Part shown: positions 13,664 to 25,041 of the stretch, piece by piece
Numbering within the stretch: the first letter of the stretch is position 1
Layout of the letters: each line of letters opens with the position of its first letter
Source: Sipunculus nudus
Taxonomy: Eukaryota > Annelida > Sipuncula > Golfingiida > Sipunculidae
DNA length: 64,000 bases
Assembly: GCA_026874595.1 (NCBI GenBank)
Contig: CM049311.1
Location: 12,489,676-12,553,675, forward strand
Direction of reading: 5' to 3'
Notes under the pieces: generated by a model
What the model saw: only the letters and a program-made list of their open reading frames with translations
The model's database searches: none
What the model was told of the DNA's origin: nothing
Program-made: the position numbers and the translations under genes

Positions 13664-13849
13664 AGTAAGCAGCAGTAGGTGTGTTTTTTGTGTACACGGT
13701 TACATACACCCCAACTCTGGAAGTTCTGCCCCTAATATTTATCCCTTGGGTAGCACAGGGGAACTTAGTGGAGCATTTTGCCACGACACTAGCTCCCTGG
13801 ATCCCGTTCCCGACACCATTGTGACAGGTAAAATTTGATGTAAGGCCAA

Positions 13850-13911
13850 ATGTGGATTCGAACCCGCAGCCTGTTACGTACAAGTCAGGCGGTCTACCCG
13901 CTTTACTTATA
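13850..13911 (-). repeat. tRNA-derived SINE remnant
   Basis: On the minus strand: AAAGCGGGTAGACCGCCTGA, then GCGGGTTCGAATCC (B box). A clear orthologue by duplication stands at 59511-59569, so it was inserted before copies 1 and 3 separated. Confidence 0.55.
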
Positions 13912-14189
13912 AAACAAGCTCCAGTAAAAAGGCCAGTTGGAATGCTTCTATGAGCAACGATACATATATTTGATAGAAAAGATGATATGTGTAAAATGAG
14001 GCTGGACTTGTTCTATTAAATTAATTTTGAATTGAACATATCGCGATGCATTCAGATGCAAAGACTCCCTGAAGTCGACCAAACCTTCCGTTAAAGATTA
14101 AATTCCTTAATATGTTTATTTTTAATTATGACTACTGCTTCTTAGTATTATTTATTATATTGCTATTATGTATTAATATTCTCTTGTAA

Positions 14190-14345
14190 TAGATATGTAG
14201 ATTATTTGCACGTGGAATCAAGAGTAATTAATGATTACTTCCTGTTACAATTAAGGAATGCCACCGGCAACGTGATATATTTAATTGGCAGCGAGACTCA
14301 GACAGGACGAGGATTCAATGTAATAGATATGATATCAGATCAATC
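14190..14345 (+). pseudogene. Decayed type A FN3 exon, copy 1
   Basis: Sequence matching HVESRVINDYFLLQLRNATG and NVIYLIGSETQTGRGF, clearly related to the FN3 exons at 31490-34486. The 5' part (the Trp strand and acceptor) and the last third (TPGExY, FEG strands and donor) cannot be recognised. It follows the copy-1 signal exon and shows that this paralogue once had the same exon order. Confidence 0.7.
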
Positions 14346-14349
14346 AAAA

Positions 14350-16350
14350 TCAATGGGAAGATGTAAGGACGCTAACTAGTTTTCTGAATATTAAGAGTTT
14401 TAGGATACAAATGTTTAGAGTAAATATTACCAGTCACGAATGTGAAAGTTTGCTGTTTCAGAAGTACATGTATGAACTTGTACATTATGTACATCCTCCT
14501 TTTTACACTGTAGTTAGGGGGGTGAATGGATTTTTTTAGCTAAAATGTCCATTTTTATGTTGTATCACTTATGCTGACTACTGTAAACCAACATGGTGTA
14601 TCTTACTTTTGTTAATGGCAGGCAGATTTCACTCTGACCTGTATCTAGGTGCCATGGTCTTTAAAGGATACTCAGATTCAGCTGAGCTTCATAGCATACT
14701 GACGACTTATTTTTATACGTTCAAAAACAAGATATACATACATTAAAAACATACGAAAAACTGATGTCCGGAGGAGATTTCGAAAGTTGATCACCTGTTT
14801 CAAATCAAAATTTGAAACTAGATGTACTTTACCTTAGCATTTATTGAAGTGACTCTATCCTTGAGAAGCCAGGATACCAACGCATGGTATTTCTCAACAG
14901 TCAGAACAAAATGCCATTGAGCGTAACTCCTTTAGACACACAGCAGGCGGACATATGCGACCCATATTAAAGAACTAAGGAGGACAGAGTTTTTTTCTCA
15001 AGATGCCTATCAACTCTGTCTCAGGATGGCTTTTTTTAGGCAGAACAACCAAAACTTACAACAACATGCAATTGCATTTCAACATTTTTTTTAAATCTAA
15101 TTTTTGAGCCAAATGGCTTTATGGGTGGGAAGCCATTGCTTAATCAAATAACCGCCTTACTTTGATATACCTTTTTAGCTGCATTCATTTTTTCTCCATG
15201 GCACCAAGTGCCTTCCTTGTTTTATTATATCGCTTCTCCATGTTGTATATAGCATTACCATAGCAGAACAACCTGAATGTGTAACATACCCGTTTCTGTT
15301 TTATCTACGTCGGGTAAAATTATACTGTGTGCCAGTGATGAACGAATCGAGTCTAGATTTGAGGAATCAGGCCTAGCCCATCTCGAGTCCAGTAAAGAAA
15401 AAACTCCCACGAAATCCTGACTTTCATATTGGGAAATTCACTATTGCTAATAAGTGGGAATTAATAACAAATATTAAGAAAATAACTTTATTAAGACTTT
15501 ATTCCAAATCAGTCTCTGCATTGGGAGTAAAACACAATTCAATTTTTAAGTAAAAACCATGTAAAAATTTACATAAAAATGAACATGGTGATCTCTTATT
15601 CTTCTTTAAAGTGGTTTTGATTAAGGCATTTCGGACTCGGACTTGGACTAGAATTCCAAAGCACTAGGATTCGAAGTAGGCGGGCCTTGAACTCGAACCT
15701 CAAGAACTCTGATTTGTACTTGGACTGGAGTTTCCTGGTCTCGGACATGCATTCGGACTCGGTTATGTGGCCTCGGCTAAACAATTGCTGTGTGCGTCTA
15801 TTAATCGTCTAATATATTGTTGTGTCACTCCGTGTCTCTGGAAAGACGTGATGTATTGCAAGGAACTCATGGCATTATTCGACGATAATTATCAACAGAA
15901 CAAATGAACATGAAATCTGTGCTGACAGGCCTAATGCAATACATTTAATTCCAATTAATTAGAATTTATTTTCATTTCAAATCAAATGTGTATACAGAAA
16001 ATAGAATTTAATATTCATATATAACTTGCATACTTGAATACTTGAACCAATGAGGTGATAATAGTAAATACTGATACTTATTTTGTTTACATATAGATTT
16101 TGAAACAAATCTTTCTTGTTATGTTTCGCTAAAGATTGGATATTTAAGTACTTGATGGTAAAACGAAGGCCTTACAAGTTGTTTTCATCAATACACTATA
16201 TAAATTGTCATAGCTGTTCAATAAAATATACTGTTAAGGTCTATAGAGAGAATCAAAATAACTCAGTACCAAACAGAAACTATTTTGATACTCCTTAGTG
16301 CACTGCATGATGTTTTGAACAATAATGTCCATTACCTGTGGAGATTCTCT
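14350..16350. other. Intergenic sequence, nothing recognised
   Basis: No coding exon seen. The minus strand after the tail exon should hold the 3'UTR of that receptor. A tttatt (AATAAA on minus) lies near 15967. Confidence 0.4.
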
Positions 16351-16356
16351 GTCGTG

Positions 16357-16566
16357 TTAGTTTTCATCCCCGAAACTTTCATACATAGATTCCACTTCTG
16401 TGGTCCGGTCGTGGCCGGTCCTTCTGATACCTTCATCCTTGATGTCAGAAATATAAGCGTTTTCGTAGACCCCTCGTTCGCCTCCAATTGTGTCATAAGT
16501 CGGTTCATATTCAGGCGTCTTCTTCATCTTCCCAATATACAGGGAGTCGTATGGTTTCGGCGTTTT
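16357..16566 (-). CDS. Tyrosine-rich cytoplasmic tail exon
   Basis: 69 residues and a stop: KTPKPYDSLYIGKMKK, TPEYEPTYDTIGGERG, VYENAYISDIKDEG, and the end ESMYESFGDEN. Eight tyrosines in acidic surroundings (YDSL, YEPT, YDTI, YENA, YISD, YESF) look like kinase substrates and SH2-binding sites. The acceptor ctttag is clean. No phosphatase or kinase domain follows, so the receptor would signal through recruited proteins. Confidence 0.6.
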   Translation of the reverse strand, partial: KTPKPYDSLYIGKMKKTPEYEPTYDTIGGERGVYENAYISDIKDEGIRRTGHDRTTEVESMYESFGDEN

Positions 16567-16689
16567 CTAAAGGTGATCGTTCCTGTGAAGGTTAGACAAC
16601 AATATACGCCAAGCAATGATATGTAAGAGACGTAAGAGTATAAAATACCTAATCGCGAAATGATATACTCACGGACCCCGTGTCCTTAC

Positions 16690-16796
16690 CTTGAGCATCA
16701 AGAACAAACAGCCGTCAGAAACCACGCATACCAGTATCCAGGCAGGCACAGATATACCAAGTAACAATGGCAGATGGTTCTCACTGCTTTTAGTAT
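16690..16796 (-). CDS. Transmembrane exon of the minus-strand receptor
   Basis: Phase 1 start, phase 0 end: DTKSSENHLPLLLGISVPAW, then ILVCVVSDGCLFLMLK, donor AAG|gtaagg. The hydrophobic run of about 22 residues is a single-pass membrane segment, though an internal Ser-Asp makes it less clean than usual. It joins in frame to the tail exon at 16566. Confidence 0.6.
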
Positions 16797-19700
16797 CTAT
16801 AACAAAAAACCCAAATAACATATAACCAGAAAGTTGAAATTATTTCACTTTCTTTTAGATTTTCACCATAAAGTAATGGTGTTCTATGATTCGCAACGCT
16901 AAAAAGTACCCATCTCTAAAGGATATATTTCTCTGAAGATATTTTAGTATTTTCATTATAGTGTCCTAAAGCGTTTTCGAAGAATAAATGAAATTTCAGA
17001 GTAATCATAAGAAAGTTAGGTTTAATATTATTATAGAATAAAAAAAAAAACACCCACTGGTAGCAACTTGAGATGTTTATTAGTCAATGTGCTTCCTCCG
17101 TTGGTACAAAACAAACCCGCTAAATCTGTAATAATGCATGTCGTTTCTTTTAGACTGATGATAGTAAATATCCTCTTGAAATCTGTTATCGATGCTAATA
17201 TTGAAGTGTTAGTTTTAGGGTCTGTTCAGACATACGAAAATAGAAAGCCGCGCCAACCACCATTCCGTCAGTGCATAACCAGAGATCAAACATTGAAATC
17301 CCCAGTTGTTCAGATAACAATAATCAAAATAAAACTTTGAGACAACCATTATCAACGATGCCCCCCTGCAACTCTGTCACATCTTTTAATTTATGATTTG
17401 TCTATTTATCCCTCGGATTTCAGTGTAAGAAAAATGCGTGGTTAACAATTAAACGCAACAGAGATGTGTGACAATATATTTCTTTAATAAAATGACAACT
17501 CCCAGGTATTTGTTTTAAGAGGGAATTTCAATCAGACCCGCTAGCTCAGAAAGCAATGAAACCCATCAACACCATTTGTAACTAACCTGTACCGCTGACC
17601 GACAGACAGTGGTCCGTTACATGGATCCCGGTTGTGGGTAAAACTTGTGTCTGATTCCACCGTGAAAATTGTCTCCATTGATTCTAGTCTACTGATTCAC
17701 TTTCATCTAATTACAAAATCATTTAAAATTAGGCAATTGTACATTTTTGCACAATTACTGTCCAAAATTGGGTCCTTTGAAAAATATATTTAAAATATTA
17801 ATACACTGATACATCACCTCCCCCTTTAGGACAGACTAAGTGTTTTTATAACATTGCATTTTTTATTAGCCAAAGGTGACGTAACCACTCGATTGCTAAC
17901 TATATTTGCAGAAAACAATTAAACATGATTCCAGGTATTTCTGTACTTTTTTTCATTTTGGCAAAAATAAAATGTGCGTCTCTACCAAAACATGCTTCGT
18001 ATTAACTAGAAGATATCTTAACCCTCCATGGCTCCAAGATGGCTTTTTTCCGATGCTCTAATGTAAGTTGGGAATAATTCCATCAGGTCATTATTCTTCA
18101 CGAATGGACCACCGTCGACTGCCGGTTATGTTGACAAAACATAAATATAAGACTTGCATTTCGCCTATCCATTCGGTAAACATATAATCTGAACAAACTA
18201 TGTATGCTATGAACTAACAGTGGAGAGACCAAAGTGAATTTCGAGAATGAATTAAGAGCAAAGTACATGAATATCATTCATAATAGTAGTTTTTAACATC
18301 TTTATAAAAGTGAACTTGCAATGAAACATAAAAACAAACAAACAAATTATCTTGTAGCACAAATGGAACGTGTCAACAATTTAGAACTATTAGTAGATAT
18401 GTAATTGCCTGAAAATTGCAGCGAAAACATGAACACTTAAATTTACACTGAGAACCAGAGTAGAATGAAACCACCATCATACAAGGTCCCTTGCCAAATC
18501 AAATAAACCAAAATTACTTCATTTGCCAGGATAAGTTGATTCATTACGTACCTTCATGTTCCTCCATTGTCACTATAAGTCATCTTTAGTAATTGTCCCA
18601 GATTCCGAGTTGATGAAGAAACGACAGTCAAGCTTAACCTGAACTGTTGTCTCGTCGGCACTCTCTTTCTTTATGACGTCACTGTATGGCTCTACACCTG
18701 GGCTAGAAAGCAGAATACTTTTTCTGAATTAGTGCTAATTCACAAGATGAACTACCTAGTCTCTCCCGACATAAATAAAAATCTACTACTTCTATTTCAG
18801 GAAAACTGTGTAGTTAATATTTTTTTTACTGAAGCGGATGATCATAATGCTACCTTAAATCCAGCTTCCGCCTGTAACGTATTACTCCATGATGTATACG
18901 AATAAACAAACCCACAGCATGAACCCATTTCTAACACTTTACTTCCAGCCGTTCCTTGACTGACAAGTCCCTCTTTTGAAGTCGCAGTGACCTATGTTAA
19001 GACCAAACTAAACATAAAAAAACTGACATGATGAGATACTATAACTCTATACCCTGCATTGTAATATTTGCCAAATTGTTGAAAATAATGAAAGAAGAAA
19101 AAAGGTATTTAGTGATCTAAAAAAAAAATTGTTAAAAGAACCTGAGGTTATCGGTTTCAGAATTATGTGCTGTTACATTGATGTTGAAAAAAAAAAAGAA
19201 AACAGATGCAAGAAAATATATCATAGCAGCACCATAAGACGGTAAGAAAGCTTTGAAATGCTAATTTTGCCATTTGTCTTTTTTTTTAGAAAATTTAAAC
19301 CGTTTTCATTTTTTTATACCTTCGTGCTGTAAGACTTCTCAGCATCCACTCGTATGTCAGTTAGGAACAAAGCATCGTTTTTGCAGTATCATCATCGTTA
19401 CAATAAGCAGGAACATCTTTGGTTTTCTCGGAGGTCTTATGTATTGAAATAGATTGAATATAATCTGCACACACATCCGGTAATAACATTATATCAACTC
19501 TTCTCAAATTTACCTTTTTTACAGATGTAAAAGACAAATCTATCTCTCCTAATGCCTCGTACGTTACTGTGAACGTGTAAATATCAAATAAATTTGGGAC
19601 CCAAATCGTATTTACGCCACCTTTGACTAGTTTATAACATTTTGTACCTGTTTAATTCCCTGACGAGTTGCAAAGGTTATCCCTGTGTTTTGTCTAATGA

Positions 19701-20343
19701 AATTCACATTTGATTCGTTTCCTCTTATGTCTCAGCAGTCACTCTGAACCGATCAGGATGCAGTTTCAAGATTCTGGTTACCTTACTATCCATGAAACCA
19801 TATGAACAACTCAAGCTGTGCTTGGCAAATCACCACCGCAAGAAGGTAATAAAGTAATCCAATTTCATTTGACCACTTGAACAGACTGTACGGTCCCTAT
19901 CGATCTGGTCAGGGTTCATTATGAAGCGTCTAGTTAAATTATTTCACTTTCTTTCCTAAAAGCTCAGCAACCATTACGACTGTGCCATCGAATCACTGCC
20001 GCCTAGAGCAAAGTATACACAGTTATCGAACGGATTAACTTTAATTTGGATATTGTTTTTTATGACTTATTAAATTTTGCACACGACTTATTGATATTCG
20101 TAGAATTATATACAAATCTGATTTACATTTTAAGTGTATTACCAATCGGCATTGAGATATAATGTATATTGGCACTGAATATTGTATATCTCAGCACTGA
20201 ACAATTTAACGTAAGTTTCGCACGATCAGAATATTTCAAATTTGCGTCCAAAAAGTTTGTAATCTTATGACAACGTTTTCGAAATGTATGGCATTATCTA
20301 TTGAGGCAAAAAGTTAATATGAAAATACATGGTGTAATTTTAG

Positions 20344-20560
20344 CACATAAAACTATACTTCCAGAACTTCTGTACCGACTCATGCTGCGATAGGGTGCTT
20401 ATCTACGACGGAAATACACCTTCCAGCAATTCTTCTAACTTACGCAGCGGATTCACAACTCCAGCCGAGTTTATATCATCTGGGCCACTAGTGTTAATTA
20501 AGTTCACTGCAGGTAACGGTAAAGTGAAGCGAGGTTTCCATCTGGTCTGGTTAGCAACAG
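20344..20560 (+). pseudogene. CUB domain exon with a damaged donor
   Basis: After attttag the frame reads IKLYFQNFCTDSCCDRVLIY, DGNTPSSNSSNL, ISSGPLVLIKF and KRGFHLVWLAT. The CC-D-VLIYDG, SSG and GF motifs are those of a CUB domain. The exon should end near GCA ACA G, but there the expected gtaagg reads ataagg, so the donor seems lost. It lies on the strand opposite to the FN3/TM receptor at 16-19 kb and may be part of a related, inverted copy. Confidence 0.6.
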
Positions 20561-21228
20561 ATAAGGATTGTTATGGAAACGCACTTACGGTCCACGGGTT
20601 TTTCTCTAAATGTTTTCATTGACATGCCGGGGCATTCCTGCAAATATTGTGATGATAACATCAAATGCCCACAGTATGGATTACATTTATACAATAACAA
20701 TTATAATAATCTGAACGTAAATGATTAAATTTGTTCATTGATATTTGTTTGATAAACTGCATTAACTGCATCTGGTTTAATTACTGATTGAAGAAATACC
20801 CATGGCTTTTAGAATGGCGTCTGGTCTATTACTATGGTTCGTGTATATTAGTTAACTTTACTGATTTTGTCTTTGTGTTAAAGTTGAACAATTTGAAATA
20901 TATATGTAACCTCAAAACAACTAATTAGTCATTGCATTCAACAGTGTGGTTCTCTATCGAAAGCAATGCCAATATTTGTAACAAACAAGCTCCCCCAATT
21001 ACCCTGGTGACTATCTGAACTACCAAAGATGTATCTGGTCGTTATGCGTACTGAAAAATAAGGTATTTGCTCAACCTAATATAAAAGAACCATTACAAAT
21101 TAGATCCACCTTTTTCTGGAAACCGTTATGTCACTATCCATCGGAGAGATATATTTTGGCGTCAGAAAATCAGATCTTTATGCAATAACCATGAAATGTT
21201 AACATTTTTTATGTGTGTTATATTACAG

Positions 21229-21420
21229 CATTTCCACGTTTATGACAACGTAGTATCTTTTCAGATGTTTATGGTACTCCTAACATCCGATCAAATTATA
21301 ATGATCCAATCAAGTCACTTTATCATATCAAGGAGAATAACCATATATATGTCTTTCAGTTTATGGAGGTTTATTTCGAGGTATATGCACAGAACATGAA
21401 AACGACTAGGTTAACCTCCG
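21229..21420 (+). pseudogene. Possible decayed Ig-like exon
   Basis: After tattacag there is sequence in which one frame reads VYGTPNIRSNYNDPIKSL and later FQFMEVYFEVYAQN. The last part resembles the YxCxAxN end of an Ig domain without the Cys. It lies between the CUB and FN3 remnants, where an Ig exon would be expected. Weak evidence. Confidence 0.25.
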
Positions 21421-22101
21421 CGATGATACAGGCGCCTTCGGAACAATAATGGCTTCTCTTAGCGGTTGTTCCCCAATGGATCATTATAATACCACGGGAA
21501 TAACTTAAAGATCACCTTCAAAACAGACGGGAGCATTCGATACTGAGGGTTGATCTAAGAATGCGGCTCCATGGTCAAGGTCATAAAATAAGTGTATTTG
21601 GTAAAAAATGCTTTGCTAATTCCAATCGTCCAATACGTCAAATAAAAAAATATATTGTTATGATTTTCTAGTTGGATTGCTCCGCCTTATAATTCTGACA
21701 GATATCTTAAAAGTCAAGACCGTGGTTGGAAAATAATTGTAACCCAGGGTCAGGTAAACTTCCATTTTATTTTTGATACCAACAGATGAAACGTTTATAT
21801 TTGACTTTTGCTGAATATAAAAAAGAAAATGAAAAACTTTGAAGATATAAACTGCATTGGAGAGTAGAAACAATTATTGCAGTTAAGAGTGTGATGCGAA
21901 ATACTGAAAATGATGAAAGAGTCAGCGTGTTTTTGTTGATATAACAGAAGCCTGTATTTTAATTTCAGCACATATGGATTGAGTTTCAAGTTGTCTATGC
22001 CTTCTTGTATAGATAGGGTAAGAATTTACGAAGGTCCAACAACTAGTAACAGATTAAGTAAAGGCAGTCAGGACAAAATACAATCTTACTTTTATCAGTA
22101 C

Positions 22102-22331
22102 CAGAAAGGCCAAGGCGTTTGGAGATCAATGAGTAGAGGTCCCGTGGTTTGTTGGTAACCTGGTCTCCAGAAACGACATCCCATGTTGTTGGATTCCTGC
22201 CGGCAGTTCACCATAATGGCACGTATATCCAGACCATCAGGTTTATTAAGACAGGACAGGTATTTAACGGAGGGCTCTTTGTTGATTTGTCTTCTCAATG
22301 CAATCTTTCCATTGGTCGCAGTTATTACTAG
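22102..22331 (+). pseudogene. FN3 exon with in-frame stop
   Basis: After tttatcag the frame reads VPERPRRLEINE, TAG, RSRGLLVTWSPETTSHVV, then NGTYIQTIRF and SIGRSYY. The proline start and LLVTW are typical of FN3. The TAG falls between strands A and B. Together with the CUB exon at 20344 it marks the remains of a CUB/FN3 receptor on the + strand. Confidence 0.5.
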
Positions 22332-22391
22332 CCAGCATTATATAAAATAGAAATTATGAAATGGATGCTTAAAACAATACAGTTTTATGTG

Positions 22392-22443
<52 letters not shown>

Positions 22444-22449
22444 CTATAT

Positions 22450-23297
22450 ATGTTTCTACTCTCTAATGCAGTTTTATATCTTCAAGGTTTTTCAATTTTA
22501 TTTAATATTCAGATAAAGTCAAATGTAAACGTTTCCAGCAAAATATTGGGCTAACCTGAGCTATAACTGAAAATCATAGGTCTTATAACAATTGGAATAA
22601 ATGCAAACTCGGTTGTTTTCCTAGGAGACAAAAGGTTCAGAATATAATCTTTCTGTATTTTACCGCTTCATACAAATTATTTTCTTGAAAGTCAAAATCG
22701 GAAAAATCACGCTATTTGTTGTAAAAGTAACCAACACTTGTGAACTAGGAAAATATTAGTAACCAGGGTCTTCACAGAGGCTATCTGGTTGTGTCCTGTT
22801 GTGTTACCGTCGTATATCCTAACATAAGACAGCAGGTATGTACACAACAATCATGGACTGTCATCAGTTTACGCTGAAAAGTTAAATGTTGAGACTATAA
22901 TCAGCAGAAAATCACTGCCTGAATGGTCTTCTTCCATGCATTTGTTCGGTTTTACAAATCCATATGCCATTAGGGTCCATATGTGCAAATTGACATTTAA
23001 ACTCACAAAAACATGAGACAAGGGCCCAAGGACTCAAAGCTCACGTGACAATATTTCCTCTACGATCACACTCTGGATATGGAAACAAGCATTATTCTAT
23101 TTCAGGTTGACGGACGTTTTCGGATCAGTACATTCTGGACAAATTAGTGGATTGAAATGACCTAGATTTGTTCCCATTTCCTTTCAATTCAAATCTTTTT
23201 ATCGTTTTTATGCAAAACGTCCTTGTCCTCGACAATATTTATCTACTCTAATTAGAATTTTACACACAGATGTAAATTTACTCCGTATGCAAAATAA

Positions 23298-23336
<39 letters not shown>

Positions 23337-25030
23337 ACACTGTCATACTAAATTCCAAAGTTTGACAACACATAACCGTATAGGCAAGGTTTATCTGATT
23401 CAGGGGAGTCGAGAATCGGGGAAATCGGAACATATTTCACTAAGGTACTTTCTTATATCTTTGATGTAGACGATTGTTTGTGACATATATTCATTTTCTT
23501 GGCGGTTATTTACATTTAAATATATACGTTGAATTACGACCAAAAGTATCTGTAGGTTATACGGCCATTTAGAAAAATCTCCTAGTCAGTAAATTATCTG
23601 TATTAGATGTGACCTGACTTGAATATCTTGGCTTTTTTTAAATTTGTGTGTTGTGGATTTAGGTTGATCGGCATTCAAGTGATCTGACGGTTGGAAACCA
23701 TCACCGTACGGACATTATACGTAGGGATATCGTACGCAATGTGAATGAAATCCAAACTGTTTACACAGGTGTGGTCTAAACAGGAATCCTGAAGAACGAA
23801 AGGCGTTTTTGACATATCTTTATTAGGTGGATATCTGCCATATGCAGTTCAATTGATCTAGTTTTCAAAGGGGCAAATAACAACTTATTACCGTAAGCTC
23901 CTGGTTTCGGGGTCCCGGCATCGGTATATTGAGAAAAACACTGTAAATATTAAGTTTATAACATAAGAAATATAAAAATATTTTTATATTAAAAAACTGT
24001 TGTAATATAAATTATTAACTCCATTATTAAAAGTAACAATGGAACTGACTGAAATGCTTGCTTTTGAAAATATTTTAACGCCCGGTTACATGTTTACTCA
24101 ACGTTAATAAAAGCAGTTTGATAATCCAAACGTATTTCATTTAACAGGTGTTCGCTGATAAAAAGGGACTAACTAAAACCGAAAAAAAATCCAATTGTCC
24201 CAGGGTATATACATCCACTAAAACGGAATACCTCACTCCCCTACTACTATGTGAAGGTTGTTGTCACGTGACCCGTCTAAAGGCAGAACAGTCATTGGAT
24301 AAATATATGGGACAAACTGTAGATAAAAAGCAGCACATTGCCGCTGAATACTGTCGGGTAACAGACTGAAACATTTATGACCCTTTAGATAATTTACCAC
24401 GGGCGAATAGGCCTTCACTGACCTTCAGTTTAGACAGCTCGTAACTGTGCAACTTGCTTTCCTGTTTAAATTTTAGTATATCACGTATATATTGTTTTAT
24501 AATTAGCAGACATTAAAAATTAACTGCAATAATTTAAAATATAAGAGCAAAAAAAGTGATTTCTGAGACCATCACAATTACTGACCCCCTTGGTAGCAAA
24601 TGATCTTGTGTCGGTAATATATCATTGTGTCCACGCAGATATGAATATGCCTCTTGTCTGGTATAAGTTTGTCTCAAGTGGTCGTCAGTGATAACTCTTG
24701 TTAAGCGAGGTGTAATTAATAATACTGACAGTGGGAAAACAAGCATGAATGCACCATGTGGGGCCATCAACGCAAGTTAACAAGGATATACAAATTGCAG
24801 ATCCATCCATATTGTCGAGTGTGTATTTAGCTAAGGAAATCTTTTCTCAAACACGTCCATACCAGCTGGTCTTTGCTCCTTTCTTTACAACACTTGGCTT
24901 TACAGTTATATCAATCCAATTACAAATCATTTAGTTTCAACCGCATTTCGCAAAGGGTTAATCTGTTATTGTATGTGGGCAATGTTTTTGAACAGCAATT
25001 TCCATTTTATGAGGCAAAATTACAATAAGG
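22450..25030. other. Intergenic sequence between the FN3 remnant and the hAT element
   Basis: Chance frames and a TA/TATG repeat at 23301-23338. No exon recognised. Confidence 0.45.
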
Positions 25031-25041
25031 TTTGCAAGAGG

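Larger units (their letters stand above)
9104..14345 (+). repeat. Segmental duplication block, copy 1
   Basis: 9104-11380 resembles 54520-57110 (for example gaaatatgaaagaagaaac, aaacggtattaaaacgaaat, the FN3-free stretch with tattggtcttgctttag). 11434-12318 resembles 29415-30460 and 57130-57932. 13740-14345 resembles 59400-59990. Order and orientation are the same, so it is one duplicated segment of more than 5 kb that holds the 5' end of an aGPCR paralogue. No other gene is seen in it. Confidence 0.65.
16357..19430 (-). pseudogene. FN3 receptor with one TM and tyrosine-rich tail, 3' half, frameshifted
   Basis: Exons on the minus strand, 5' to 3': about 19430-19321 (ends LTDIRVDAEKSYSTK, with an apparent shift before it), 18991-18925 (VTATSKEGLVSQGTAGSKVL), 18697-18552 (EPYSDVIKKESADETTVQVK, then INSESGTITKDDL), possibly 17650-17587, 16796-16690 (TM) and 16566-16357 (tail). 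The second and third exons form an FN3 fold like the membrane-proximal FN3 of receptor tyrosine phosphatases. In the third exon a stop follows DDL, and the next frame resumes VTMEEHE, which implies a one-base deletion. No 5' end is seen. It may be a pseudogene, or the shifts may be assembly errors. The tail itself is intact. Confidence 0.55.

Noticed and set aside
13190-13911. Three possible tRNA genes
   Set aside because: A- and B-box-like motifs are present, but acceptor stems do not pair and the copies are embedded in repeats. They are SINE remnants.
16285-16626. Plus-strand frame of 113 codons
   Set aside because: It is the antisense of the tyrosine-rich tail exon, which has a clean acceptor, frame and stop on the minus strand.
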